64,000 nucleotides of DNA from positions 1 through 64,000 of the forward strand of contig NZ_NFKI01000005.1 of assembly GCF_002160305.1 (NCBI RefSeq), read 5' to 3'. Shown one piece after another: positions 33,553 through 42,265 of this stretch (the first letter of the stretch is position 1; every line of letters starts with the position of its first letter). The notes under the pieces were generated by a model that saw only the letters and a program-made list of their open reading frames with translations, searched no databases and had not been told where the DNA came from. Source of the DNA: Pseudoflavonifractor sp. An184. Lineage in GTDB: Bacteria; Bacillota; Clostridia; Oscillospirales; Oscillospiraceae. The position numbers and the translations under genes were made by a program.

Positions 33553-34409
33553 TGGACCGCCTCCCGGGAGATGAGATAGAGGTAGGCGTCCTCCAGGGTG
33601 GGCTCCGCCGGCTGGGCATAGGTGGGGAGGGCGTCCGCCACCGCCCGGCACCGGACGCCCCGGCTGGTGTTCACCCGGGCGGTGATGTGGAGCCCAGCAT
33701 CCTGGGCGGCCTCCTGCTCCCAGAAAAACCCCACGTGGCCGGCGGCCCTCTGGATCAGCTGCTCCGGTGTACCGGTAAACAGAATCTTTCCGTGGTGGAT
33801 CACAACCAGCTGATCGCACACCGACTGCACGTCCTCAATGATGTGGGTGGACAGCAGGACCAGCCGCTCCCGGGCGGTCTGGGAGAACAGGTTGCGGAAG
33901 TGGATGCGCTCCTCCGGATCCAGTCCCACCGTGGGCTCGTCAAAGATCAGAAAGGCGGGGGCCCCCAGCAGGGCCTGGGCGATGCCCACCCGCTGGCGCT
34001 GGCCGCCGGACAGGGTACGGATCTTGGCCCGTGCCTTCTCCTCCAGGTTGACGGCCTGAATGGCACGCTGGATGGCGGCTTTCGCCTCCCGCAGCCCCTT
34101 CAGGGCCGCCATGTAGTCCAGAAACTGGGTGACCGTGAGCTCGTCGAACAGCCCGAAGTCCTGGGGCAGATAGCCCAGCCGGGCTTTCAGCTGCCGCTCC
34201 CCCTTGGCCAGGGGTTGCCCATCCACCAGAATGGAGCCGGAGGTGGGCAGCAGGGCGGCCACCAGCAGCTTCATCAGGGTGGACTTGCCCGCCCCGTTAG
34301 GGCCCAGCAGGCCGATAAGGCTGGGACTACGCAGGTCCAGGTTCAGGTCCTTCAGCGCCTGTTTCCCGTTGGGATAGGTCATGCTGACATTTTGAATGCT
34401 GATTTCCAT
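33549..34409 (-). CDS. ABC transporter ATP-binding protein
   Basis: A 286-residue ABC ATPase. It has Walker A GPNGAGKST, signature LSGGQRQRVGIAQAL, Walker B FLIFDEPTVGLD and the switch His in LLSTHIIED. Its C-terminal extension is typical of drug or lantibiotic-type exporters. ATG 34409 follows GGAGAAAGGA. It overlaps the next gene by ATGA, so the three genes form one operon. Confidence 0.93.
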   Translation of the reverse strand: MEISIQNVSMTYPNGKQALKDLNLDLRSPSLIGLLGPNGAGKSTLMKLLVAALLPTSGSILVDGQPLAKGERQLKARLGYLPQDFGLFDELTVTQFLDYMAALKGLREAKAAIQRAIQAVNLEEKARAKIRTLSGGQRQRVGIAQALLGAPAFLIFDEPTVGLDPEERIHFRNLFSQTARERLVLLSTHIIEDVQSVCDQLVVIHHGKILFTGTPEQLIQRAAGHVGFFWEQEAAQDAGLHITARVNTSRGVRCRAVADALPTYAQPAEPTLEDAYLYLISREAVQ

Positions 34410-34523
34410 ACGATCTGGTTCCTTTCTCCTTGGGATGGGGAAAGGATACCAGGGCTGTGTGGAGGAAGTTTGGAGAGCGTGTGTGTTTTGTGTGGAATTC
34501 CCGGCGCCGGGTGCGCCCCGGTC

Positions 34524-34564
34524 AAAAAAAGTCCGCCGCAGAACCAAACAGTTCTGCGGCGGAC
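34524..34564 (-). terminator. Terminator after the alpha/beta hydrolase gene
   Basis: GTCCGCCGCAGAAC (34531-34544) and GTTCTGCGGCGGAC (34551-34564) form a perfect 14-bp stem; on the minus strand TTTTTTT follows. Confidence 0.92.
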
Positions 34565-34584
34565 CCTTCCATGAACTGGAACCG

Positions 34585-35214
34585 TCAAGGGTGCAGGGAA
34601 TAAAATCGATTCAACTGCCCGGCCAAAGCAATCGGATTTTCTTCATTTACGACATGGCCGGTGTTCGCCAGGATCTGAAGTTCCGCCCCCCGGATGTGTT
34701 GGGCCAGAAAGCGGGCCGATTTGAGATTCGTACTGTCCTTTTCTCCGCAGAGGATCAGAGCCGGACACCGGACCTCCTTTACTCTGCCGCTGAAATCCAG
34801 ATCCTTCATGGAATTTCCCAGGGCAAAGGTGTCCTTTTTATCAAAGGCCATAGACGCAAACGTGGACTGGGGAAGAAGGCGAAACACCACGTTCTGGAGG
34901 GCGAAGGCCGCCTTGGGAACCTTGTGGGGCGTGCCGATCAGCACCAGTGTTTTGACGGCCTCCGGGTGCTCCAGCGTGTAGTCCAGGGCCAGGATGCCGC
35001 CCAGAGAGAGGCCGCATAGGTGGACCGGGCCGCCGGCTTGAGCGCAGTACGCCCCAAAGGCGGCGCGGAGATTGGGGTAGCTGGCCTCTTTCCCCATCAG
35101 CAGGGAGGAGAGCTCGGGGCACAGGACGTCTCCGCGGCAATCCAGGCGGGAAACCGTCTCGTTCCAGCTGGCCGCCTTGTGCCCGGAGCCGTGGATCAGA
35201 ATGACTTTCTCCAT
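34585..35214 (-). CDS. Alpha/beta-fold hydrolase
   Basis: A 209-residue alpha/beta hydrolase. It begins with the oxyanion-type HGSGH segment (VILIHGSGH). The nucleophile Ser lies in LCGLSLGGIL, an acid residue in CGEKDSTN, and the catalytic His in NTGHVVNEENP. The substrate is unknown. GGGAAGGGA precedes the ATG. It lies 41 bases after the histidine kinase gene on the same strand and is closed by a strong terminator. Confidence 0.88.
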   Translation of the reverse strand: MEKVILIHGSGHKAASWNETVSRLDCRGDVLCPELSSLLMGKEASYPNLRAAFGAYCAQAGGPVHLCGLSLGGILALDYTLEHPEAVKTLVLIGTPHKVPKAAFALQNVVFRLLPQSTFASMAFDKKDTFALGNSMKDLDFSGRVKEVRCPALILCGEKDSTNLKSARFLAQHIRGAELQILANTGHVVNEENPIALAGQLNRFYSLHP

Positions 35215-35254
35215 AGGTATCCCTTCCCAATTCGGCGTTTCAAGTTTGTTTTAT

Positions 35255-36775
35255 TCATCGTACCATATCTTCCGTGGGAAGTCCAGGACTGTGACAGGGT
35301 AAAAACTGTGCCGTGACCTTCACCCCGTCCTCCGTATTTTCCACGGCACACGTGGCCTCGTGCCGGTCCAGAATCATCTTCACCAGGTAGAGTCCCAGCC
35401 CGCTGCCGCCGGTGCTCCGGTTCCGGGAGGTTTCAGCCCGGTAGAAGGCCTCAAACAGGTGGGGCAGGGCCTCCTCCGGGATGCGGGCCCCGGTGTTCTC
35501 CACCGTCAAAGCGGGGCGGCTGTCCCGGAATCCGCACCACACCCGAATCCGGGCCCTCTGGGGGGAGTAGAGGGCAGCGTTGGAGAGCAGGTTCCCAACT
35601 GCCCTGCCCAGCAGAGAGGGGTCTCCGGTGACCAAGACCCCCGGGGTCAGAGCGGAAACAAGTTCCTGTTCCCGCTGGCGGAACAGCTCCGCGTCCTGCT
35701 GGAGCCGCCCCGCCGTCAGGGCGGACAAGTCCACCGTCTCCTGCCGGAGGGCGGCTGCGCCGGACTCCATCCGGGAGATGGCCAGCATCTCCCCAATGAG
35801 ATTTTCCATCCGCCCGGTGGTCTGGAGGGAGCGCAGCAGGTACTTGTCCCGGTCCTGGTATACCCCCACCCCCTCCAGCATGCCGGAGAGCTGTCCCTTC
35901 AAAATGGTGACCGGGGTTTTCAGCTCGTGGGAGGCGGCGTTGAAGAAGGCCATCCGCTGCCGGTCCAGCTCCCGCTCCCGCTCCACCTCCCCCCGCAGGG
36001 CCCGGTTGGCCCCCTCCAGGTCGGTGAGGGCGGCGGACAGTTTCCGGGCCATCTGGTCCAGGCTGCGGCCCAGCCGGCCGATCTCATCCCTGCGCTTCTC
36101 GCCGCTCTCCCATTGAAAGTCCAGCTGTGCCATTTTTCCGGCGATTCCGCTCAGGCGTACAATGGGCCGGGTGATGTACCGGGAGTACACCAGGGCGCAC
36201 AGCAGGGAAAAGATCAACAGCACCAGCAGAATCCACGGGGCCATCTGGGCCAGGGCGCGGACCGCCAGGTTTTCCGCCTCCATCCGGGGGGTGACGTAGA
36301 GGGTATAGGAGTCCTCCTGGCCGGCAAAGCGCACCTCCGCAGTGATGGCGGCCTGCTCGGACATAGTGACGGCCACCGTGTCGTCTGTATGGGAGGTTCC
36401 CGCGTCATAGGTGACGGTGGAATCCCCCTGGACGGATGTGATGACCAGGGAGCTGTCCTCATATACCGGCTGGACGGCCAGCTGGGAGCCGGTGTCGGCA
36501 ATCCGGCCGTCCGGCCCCACCAGCATGGCCTCCGCCCCGGAGGTGCGGATAAACTGGTCCAGCAGAGGGCCGCAGCTTTGCTCCTCCGTCCCGGCCAGTT
36601 GGTCCACCAGCTGGTCCACCTGGGCCGTCAGGTCGCCGGTGACCACCGCGGTGTAGGTGCTGGGGGTGGCCCAGGCGATGAGCCCGAAGGTGACCGCCCC
36701 GGCGGAGAGCAGGATCAGCAGGGTGATGAGAAACACCCGGGCGGTGAGGCTCTCACTCAGTTTCTTTCGCCGCAC
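35255..36775 (-). CDS. Sensor histidine kinase with HAMP domain
   Basis: A 506-residue kinase. It has TM1 (about residues 12-34), an external domain to about residue 170, TM2, a HAMP region, H-box ASHELKTPVTILKG, N-box LLSNAALYS and G-box STGGSGLGLYLV. It overlaps the response-regulator gene by 23 bases, so the two are translationally coupled. The signal is unknown. The ABC/M1 transporter operon lies downstream on the same strand and is a natural candidate target. Confidence 0.93.
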   Translation of the reverse strand: MRRKKLSESLTARVFLITLLILLSAGAVTFGLIAWATPSTYTAVVTGDLTAQVDQLVDQLAGTEEQSCGPLLDQFIRTSGAEAMLVGPDGRIADTGSQLAVQPVYEDSSLVITSVQGDSTVTYDAGTSHTDDTVAVTMSEQAAITAEVRFAGQEDSYTLYVTPRMEAENLAVRALAQMAPWILLVLLIFSLLCALVYSRYITRPIVRLSGIAGKMAQLDFQWESGEKRRDEIGRLGRSLDQMARKLSAALTDLEGANRALRGEVERERELDRQRMAFFNAASHELKTPVTILKGQLSGMLEGVGVYQDRDKYLLRSLQTTGRMENLIGEMLAISRMESGAAALRQETVDLSALTAGRLQQDAELFRQREQELVSALTPGVLVTGDPSLLGRAVGNLLSNAALYSPQRARIRVWCGFRDSRPALTVENTGARIPEEALPHLFEAFYRAETSRNRSTGGSGLGLYLVKMILDRHEATCAVENTEDGVKVTAQFLPCHSPGLPTEDMVR

Positions 36776-37421
36776 GGTAGCCCACCCCCCTCACCGTCTC
36801 GATGTAGTCCCGCCCCAGCTTTCGGCGCAGGTTTTTGATGTGGCTGTCCACCACCCGCTCGTCGCCGAAGAAGTCATAGCCCCACAGCTTGGAGAGCAGC
36901 ATCTCCCGGGTGAACACCCGGCCCGGCGCGGACAGAAAAGTGTGGAGCAGCTCAAATTCCCGGGCGGTCAGCTCCAGGGGGCGGCCCTCCAGGCGGACCT
37001 CCCGGGCGTCCAGATCCAGAGAGAGCTCCCGGTAGCGCAGAGGGCCGTCCTCCACAGTTTCGCCGCTGCGGCGGAGGATGACCCGGATCTTCTCCAGCAG
37101 AACGGGCATGGAGAAGGGCTTTGTGACATAGTCGTCAATGTTCAGCCGGAATCCCCGGAGCTGCTCCTCCTCCCCGTCCAGGGCGGTGAGCATCAAAATG
37201 GGCACCTGGGACTGGCGGCGGATGAGCTCGCAGACCCCGAAGCCGTCGATCTTGGGCAGCATCAGGTCCAGCAGCACCAGGTCGAAGGGATGGGACTGGA
37301 ACAGCTCCAGGGCTGCCACCCCGTCTCCGGCCGCTGTGGTTCCATACCCCGCGTCCCGGAGGTAGGCGCACAGCAGCTCCTGGATATCCGGCTCGTCCTC
37401 CACAATTAAAATGTGTTTCAT
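36753..37421 (-). CDS. OmpR-family response regulator
   Basis: A 222-residue regulator. The receiver (ILIVEDEPDIQELLCAYL) has its phospho-acceptor Asp in LVLLDLMLPKIDG and Lys in YVTKPFS. The C-terminal winged helix (ELTAREFELLHTFLSAPGRVFTREMLLSKLWG...VVDSHIKNLRRKLG) is OmpR/PhoB type. It is first of the RR-HK pair. In the uninterrupted chromosome it would lie just downstream of rlmD. Confidence 0.95.
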   Translation of the reverse strand: MKHILIVEDEPDIQELLCAYLRDAGYGTTAAGDGVAALELFQSHPFDLVLLDLMLPKIDGFGVCELIRRQSQVPILMLTALDGEEEQLRGFRLNIDDYVTKPFSMPVLLEKIRVILRRSGETVEDGPLRYRELSLDLDAREVRLEGRPLELTAREFELLHTFLSAPGRVFTREMLLSKLWGYDFFGDERVVDSHIKNLRRKLGRDYIETVRGVGYRAAKETE

Positions 37422-37519
37422 AAGCCATCACCTGGAGGGAGTATACCATGGAATTGTGAATTTATCATGGAGAGGGGAAATTTTCTTCCCGAGGCTAGCT
37501 TCCGCTTCTGAGAAGAAAA

Positions 37520-37556
37520 TCCGCCCTGCCTCCACAGAATGCGGAGACAGGGCGGA
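37520..37556 (-). terminator. Terminator, originally of rlmD
   Basis: On the minus strand TCCGCCCTGTCTCC pairs with GGAGGCAGGGCGGA, followed by TTTTCTTCTC. It now follows the recombinase stop. Because the left end of the inserted element lies at about 37587-37604, this terminator belongs to the host and most likely served rlmD before insertion. Confidence 0.8.
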
Positions 37557-37568
37557 GGGGTGGAACGG

Positions 37569-39251
37569 TTATGGGGCCGCTTTCCGCAGCAGCACGACGG
37601 TCTCGATTTGTTCTTCGTTGTCCAAACTGATACTCATGTCTTCCTCGATGATCGGCAGCTTAAATTTGATGGATTTTAACCACTGTCCATTGGCTTGGCG
37701 TTCCGGGTAAATCTGAATCTCAGAGATCAACGCCTCGATCAGCTGCCGCCGCTCCGCTTCATTCATCACGCCGTACAGTTTCTCAAAATAAATCAGGACT
37801 TTATAGATATTGTCGCCGGTCAGCTTTTCTGCTTCAATAGCCTGCTTTTTAGCTCTAGCGGCAATCAACAGGGACTCTGCATCCTCGATTTTATCATACA
37901 TTTTGTAGAGTCGGTCATCAAGATCTGCCTTGCGCCGGACATAGTGCCGGTCATCAGGATCAAGAGAATCAATTTCCTCCGCCAGCTTTGATTTGACGGA
38001 ATAGTGCTGGCGAAGCTGCTTCTCGTAATTGGCAATCTCCTGGTCAATGGCGGCGGTATCCACTTTCATGTTGATCTTTTCCTGCATCATAGCCGCAAAC
38101 TTTGGATTGCTCACCAGCTTTACAATGACTTCTGCCACGGCATCGTCCAGCAGTTCTTCCCGAAGCTGCTTTTTGTAATCGCACTTATGCCCACGAATCA
38201 TGGAGCGATGCTTACAGCCGTAATAATAAAAGTCCTTGTACTTGCTGCCGTCCGCCTTGTGCTTGATGCTTTTGTTCCCGTACATTCCGGCTCCGCAGAC
38301 AGGACACTTTACAATGCCGGAGAGTAGATGTACGTGTTCATCCTTCCCACGGTTGACGTGTTCGTATTTCTTGGCCTGTGCCAGCAGCTTCACCTGCGCC
38401 GCTTGCCAGACTTCTTCCGAAACAATAGGCTCATGCAATCCTTCTGCCAGCAGGTAGTTGTTCTGCTCCACCAGCTTATACTCGTTCCTTGTGCCACGCA
38501 CTTTTTCCATCTTGCGGCGGCCATAGGCAATCTTGCCGCAGTACACCGGATTTTTCAAAATCAAGCGAATCAAATGTGCGTCAAACAGGGGATTCTTCCC
38601 ATTTTGCCGGGGAATCTTGCGGATACCGTGGTTTTCCAGATACTTTGCAATGCCGTTTGCGCCAATGTCCGTGTGAACATACTGGTCATAGATGACACGA
38701 ATCGCCTCTGCTTCTTCCTCGTTGATCATCAGTTTTCCATCTACCAGCTGATACCCATAGGGGGCAAAGCCACCGTTCCAGCGGCCCTCCCTTGCTTTTT
38801 GGATACGGCCCTCCATGGTTTGGACACGGATATTTTCGCGCTCAATCTCCGCCACAGCAGACAGGACGGAGATCATCAATTTGCCCGCGTCTTTGGAAGA
38901 ATCAATGCCATCCTCCACACATACCAGATTGACGCCAAAATCCTGCATGACCTGAAGGGAAGAAAGCACGTCCGCCGCATTTCTGCCGAAGCGGGACAAT
39001 TTGAATACCAGAACATAGGACACGCCATCTTTTCCGGATTTGATGTCCTCCATCATCTGGCTGAATTGCGCCCGCCCTTCAATGGATTTGCCGGACTTTC
39101 CCGCATCCTCATATTCACCGACGATTTCATAATCATTGTAGTCGGCGTAGGCCTTCATTTTGGCCTTCTGCGCATCCAGTGAGTAGCCGTCCACCTGCAT
39201 AGCGGTGGAAACTCTGGTATAGGTGTAAACTCTAATCTTTTCTTTCTGCAT
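37569..39251 (-). CDS. Large serine recombinase (element integrase)
   Basis: A 560-residue large serine recombinase. The resolvase domain contains the active-site Ser in YTRVSTAMQ and FKLSRFGRNAAD. A recombinase domain and a zinc-ribbon domain (CPVCGAGMYGNK...YYGCKH) follow, then a coiled-coil region. The last residues (ETVVLLRKAAP) mirror the RlmD end ETVVLLSK and appear to be host-encoded, since the crossover lies inside this gene. ATG 39251 follows GAGGAAG. It should catalyse integration and excision at the rlmD 3' end. Confidence 0.93.
   Translation of the reverse strand: MQKEKIRVYTYTRVSTAMQVDGYSLDAQKAKMKAYADYNDYEIVGEYEDAGKSGKSIEGRAQFSQMMEDIKSGKDGVSYVLVFKLSRFGRNAADVLSSLQVMQDFGVNLVCVEDGIDSSKDAGKLMISVLSAVAEIERENIRVQTMEGRIQKAREGRWNGGFAPYGYQLVDGKLMINEEEAEAIRVIYDQYVHTDIGANGIAKYLENHGIRKIPRQNGKNPLFDAHLIRLILKNPVYCGKIAYGRRKMEKVRGTRNEYKLVEQNNYLLAEGLHEPIVSEEVWQAAQVKLLAQAKKYEHVNRGKDEHVHLLSGIVKCPVCGAGMYGNKSIKHKADGSKYKDFYYYGCKHRSMIRGHKCDYKKQLREELLDDAVAEVIVKLVSNPKFAAMMQEKINMKVDTAAIDQEIANYEKQLRQHYSVKSKLAEEIDSLDPDDRHYVRRKADLDDRLYKMYDKIEDAESLLIAARAKKQAIEAEKLTGDNIYKVLIYFEKLYGVMNEAERRQLIEALISEIQIYPERQANGQWLKSIKFKLPIIEEDMSISLDNEEQIETVVLLRKAAP
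37587..37604. other. Attachment site at left end (recombinase side)
   Basis: Read on the minus strand, GAGACCGTCGTGCTGCTG encodes ETVVLL within the last codons of the recombinase. The matching 18 bases in rlmD (54317-54334) agree at 14 positions; the four differences are synonymous for ETVVLL. Host-like GC-rich codons continue to the stop. Confidence 0.75.
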
Positions 39252-39299
39252 CGTAATCTTCCTCATGTGGTTCCAATTCAAAAAGCGGATTGGTCATTC

Positions 39300-40352
39300 T
39301 TAACTTGGATCAGAAGAATCATCCTGCTTTTCCGCCTCTGTCTTGGCCGCTTTTCCCAGCTGCTTAATGGTCTTCAGATATTCTTCCTCCACGGGGGAAA
39401 GAGTTTGTGCCTGATAGCGTTTATATTCCGCTTTTGCTTTTTCCATCGCCTGTGCATGACTGATTTTTCCTGCATGGGTCAGCACTTCTTCACCGGTCGC
39501 CCGAAGAATATTGTCCAGCTGCTCCACATAATCGCTCATATACATGGGCCGGTGACGGATGGCCTGCACCTCGGCAAAGTCAAAATAACCGGATACCATT
39601 TGATTCAGAACCCGAAGTTCTTCCTCTGTCAGATAATTCTTGGCAATCCCAATATCTTTTGCCGTGGGGAAGTCGCCCGAAAAAGTGGTAAGCCCCATAA
39701 ACGGCTTATCTGCATCGGCCCGCTCATAGATCACTTCCGCCGCCGTATGTCCATGCGCCGCATAATGAAGCTTGTTCTGCACCATTTTGAAAAACGCAAC
39801 AGATTCCGCACTTCTGGGGTTATAGTCCACACTGGTGGCGTACAAGTCCAACACCTGACGATACATCACTTTTTCCGAAGAACGAATGTCCCGAATCCGT
39901 TCCAGCAGTTCGCGCCAATAGTTGCCACCGCCCAAATTTTTCAAGCGTTCATCGTCCATCGTGAAGCCCTTGATCATATATTCTTTCAGGCGCTCCGTGG
40001 CCCACCGGCGAAACTGGGTGGCAATCAGGGATTTTACCCTGTACCCCAAAGAAATGATCATGTCCAGATTATAGAAAGGCAGCTCTCTGGTTACTTGCCG
40101 GTTGCCCTCCATTCGAACCTGTCGGAATTTCCGACAGGTTGAAACCTCATCCAGTTCGCCTTCTTCATAGATGTGGCCGATATGCTCCACAATGTTGCTT
40201 CTGGACGTGTGGAACAATTCCGCCATCTGCTGCTGCGTCAGCCAAACAGTCTCGTCTACAAACCGGCACTCTACTTTTGTGAGCCCATCTTCAGCCTGAT
40301 AAATTACAATCTCGCCCTGGCTCTGGTCCGGTCTATTCTTGTCTTCCGCCAT
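39300..40352 (-). CDS. RhuM-family protein
   Basis: A 350-residue member of the RhuM virulence-protein family (named from Salmonella SPI-3). Family segments are VWLTQQQMAELFHTSRSNIVEHIGHIYEEGEL, PFYNLDMIISLGYRVKS, and a Fic-like stretch near HYAAHGHTAAEVIYERADA. The N-terminal part looks like a phage KilA-N/BRO-type DNA-binding region. Its role is not established; members are common on mobile elements and next to restriction systems. It is encoded between relaxase and recombinase; AGGAGCG precedes the ATG. Confidence 0.85.
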   Translation of the reverse strand: MAEDKNRPDQSQGEIVIYQAEDGLTKVECRFVDETVWLTQQQMAELFHTSRSNIVEHIGHIYEEGELDEVSTCRKFRQVRMEGNRQVTRELPFYNLDMIISLGYRVKSLIATQFRRWATERLKEYMIKGFTMDDERLKNLGGGNYWRELLERIRDIRSSEKVMYRQVLDLYATSVDYNPRSAESVAFFKMVQNKLHYAAHGHTAAEVIYERADADKPFMGLTTFSGDFPTAKDIGIAKNYLTEEELRVLNQMVSGYFDFAEVQAIRHRPMYMSDYVEQLDNILRATGEEVLTHAGKISHAQAMEKAKAEYKRYQAQTLSPVEEEYLKTIKQLGKAAKTEAEKQDDSSDPS

Positions 40353-40451
40353 TTGTTCACGCTCCTATCCGATTACATTTTCTATGTTTCAAGAGAGCGA
40401 AGAAAATGGCCGTCGCCCTCTTGTTTGGACTCTTGTATCACGTCTATTATA

Positions 40452-40637
40452 TCATGCAGCAATTTTGCCTGCAACTGCTTCCGGCTTGAAAACAGATTCT
40501 TTTTTATCTGCTGCCGCGCCGTCCTGGTCCTCAAGCGGAACCGCCGGAGCGGGCAGATTCTCGACATCCAACTCCGAAGCGTACTTCTCAATCAGGTTGG
40601 CCAGCAGGTCTGCAAAACCGCTCCACTCATCTATCAT
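40452..40637 (-). CDS. Small conserved-looking protein after the relaxase
   Basis: A 61-residue frame starting MIDEWSGFADLLANLIEKYASELDVENLP and ending in an acidic/Ala-rich tail. Its ATG at 40637 overlaps the relaxase stop by 11 bases, and a GGGAAA-type purine stretch lies upstream, which suggests coupled translation. I do not recognise it; it may be an accessory protein of mobilization. Coding status is moderately likely from position and composition only. Confidence 0.5.
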   Translation of the reverse strand: MIDEWSGFADLLANLIEKYASELDVENLPAPAVPLEDQDGAAADKKESVFKPEAVAGKIAA

Positions 40638-41607
40638 AGGCAGTTTCCCTTTCTTTTTTATGCGGGTGTTTATAAAGTTCCAATACTTCTGGCGGTATCT
40701 GCTCCAATATCGCCACGGCACTGTCATAGTCGCGCCGCAGCTTGAAATCTTCGATTTGCTTCAACGCACTGACTTTCTGCGCCGATGCAAGAGATTCTTC
40801 CAGCTCGGCATTTTTCGTTTTCAGCTTTTTGTTTTCGGATGCTGTTTTCGTAAAAGCCACACCATATTTCCGCAGCAGTGTGTCCATCTTCTCCACGCTG
40901 GGAATATAGGTATCCAGAATCTTGCAGATTTCCTCCGCCCGGCTTTTGACGTTAAAGGGATTGATTCCAGTGAGCAGATCCTCCAGTTTGCTTTTCTGTT
41001 TGGTCAGTCTGGTCATCTCCTTAAATACGCGGGGCGGGATATGGTCACGCCCGGTCAGGCTGGCGCTTTCGCCTCGTTCCAAATCTGGGAACTTCTTGAC
41101 CATGTGTTTCCAAAACTCATCCTGCCACCAGGTCAGCTTCTTTTTATTGCCCATAATATCTTTGGCGCTGAGTCTGCCGTCCTCCGTCAGCGGGACAAAA
41201 CAAAGGTGCATATGGGGCGTTTTCTCGTCCATATGCACCACGGCGGATATAATTGTCTCTTTGGATTGATGCTGTTCCAGAAAATGCAGAGCTTCCTCAA
41301 AAAATACCCGAATTTCCGCCCGTTTCTTTCCCTTAAAGAACTCCGGGCTGGCTGTGAACAGCGTCTCGATCATACGGATACTGTCTTTCCGGGTACGGCA
41401 TCCGGCAGCGGCAATTTGCCTCTCTGACTCCGCCCGGTACTTGCCGGGCGGTTTGACCAGATGGAAGTTGTACTTGCTTCGGCTGGCGTCCACATCAGGA
41501 TTGCTGGCGTACTTTTCCTTTGTGCGCTCATTATGGGCCTCTATATTGCCGATTTCAGGCCCCTTATATTTTGCAAATCGCATAATCGCGTACTGTGCTT
41601 TTTCCAT
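40627..41607 (-). CDS. MobV-type relaxase (Mob/Pre family)
   Basis: A 326-residue relaxase. The N-terminal motif NIEAHNERTKEKYASNPDVD and the histidine motif HMDEKTPHMHLCFVPL (HxDExTPHxH) are diagnostic of Mob/Pre (MobV) enzymes, which nick oriT and lead the DNA strand into a host conjugation channel. The C-terminus is helical. GGAGGGA precedes ATG 41607. The oriT is expected upstream, in the gene-free stretch at 41.9-42.2 kb. Confidence 0.93.
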   Translation of the reverse strand: MEKAQYAIMRFAKYKGPEIGNIEAHNERTKEKYASNPDVDASRSKYNFHLVKPPGKYRAESERQIAAAGCRTRKDSIRMIETLFTASPEFFKGKKRAEIRVFFEEALHFLEQHQSKETIISAVVHMDEKTPHMHLCFVPLTEDGRLSAKDIMGNKKKLTWWQDEFWKHMVKKFPDLERGESASLTGRDHIPPRVFKEMTRLTKQKSKLEDLLTGINPFNVKSRAEEICKILDTYIPSVEKMDTLLRKYGVAFTKTASENKKLKTKNAELEESLASAQKVSALKQIEDFKLRRDYDSAVAILEQIPPEVLELYKHPHKKERETAYDR

Positions 41608-41609
41608 GC

Positions 41610-41828
41610 TCAATCCCTCCGTTTCTGCCAGACAATGTCATATCCCAGCACATCAGCCAACTCCATGGCCTCCCGATACCGCAGCGATTCCCGCTGCAAT
41701 TTCCCGGAAAGATTGGATACGCTGTCGCTCCACCCATACTCATCGTGCAGCTGGTCAACGACTTCCTGCATGGTGTAACCGGCGCGGATGATCTGCGCCT
41801 TGATTTCGTTTCGGATGCTTGACTTCAT
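41610..41828 (-). CDS. Small HTH-like protein before the relaxase
   Basis: A 72-residue protein (MKSSIRNEIKAQIIRAGYTMQEVVDQLHDEYGWSDSVSNLSGKL...). It looks like a short Cro-type helix-turn-helix: a TMQEVVDQL helix, then the spacing of a recognition helix around SDSVSNLSGKL. TTGGAGG lies about 6 bases before ATG 41828, and the gene ends two bases before the relaxase ATG. It probably regulates the mobilization operon; this is inference. Confidence 0.75.
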   Translation of the reverse strand: MKSSIRNEIKAQIIRAGYTMQEVVDQLHDEYGWSDSVSNLSGKLQRESLRYREAMELADVLGYDIVWQKRRD

Positions 41829-41856
41829 AATAATCCTCCAAATTTCTTTGCCCATA

Positions 41857-41892
41857 AAAAGAACCGGTTGCGCTGGACAGCGTACCGGCTTC
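41857..41892 (-). terminator. Hairpin before the mobilization operon
   Basis: On the minus strand AAGCCGGTaCGCT pairs with AGCGcAACCGGTT, followed by CTTTTT. It would stop transcripts coming from the primase genes. Confidence 0.65.
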
Positions 41893-42265
41893 ATGGGATG
41901 ATAAAATTGTTATAGTTTCTGTTTTACGATAGAAATGTTTCCCCGCGTATCGTTGACTGGCGGCGGAATATTCGACTTCGCGGAAATGCGGGACTCTTTA
42001 CCATTCGGACGGTATCTGCGCGAGCCAGCGCAACGTGTGTGCAGTTCCGCGAGCCGCTATTCGGCGAACAGTGTGTGGATAAGGGAGAAACATTTCGCCG
42101 TTTTGTGACTGCTTCAAAATCTGCCTCAAAATCACGGTGTTTTCTGGCTGTTTTGGTTGTTCTCAAAATGAGAACGACTACTATAACCTCGTGAAGTGTT
42201 TCTGCAATATATGAGGTAACAGGGTCAATCGCTGCGTACATACGTACCGGCGACCAAAGCGGAAA
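41893..42265. other. Gene-free stretch, candidate oriT/origin region
   Basis: About 370 bases between the primase and mobilization genes. They hold TTCTCA-AAA-TGAGAA (42160-42174), two GTGTG motifs (ACGTGTGTGC near 42034; AGTGTGTGGATAAG near 42070), and a long inverted repeat GTACATACGTACCGG / CCGGTACGTACGTAC whose right arm enters the primase 3' end. MobV origins lie next to their relaxase and contain GTGTG-type nick regions, so this is the likely oriT. A 105-codon open frame on the minus strand has no ribosome site and is not called. Confidence 0.4.

Noticed and set aside
41924-42241. 105-codon minus-strand frame between primase and relaxase genes
   Set aside because: No ribosome site, low-complexity basic product, and the region has the features expected of an oriT.
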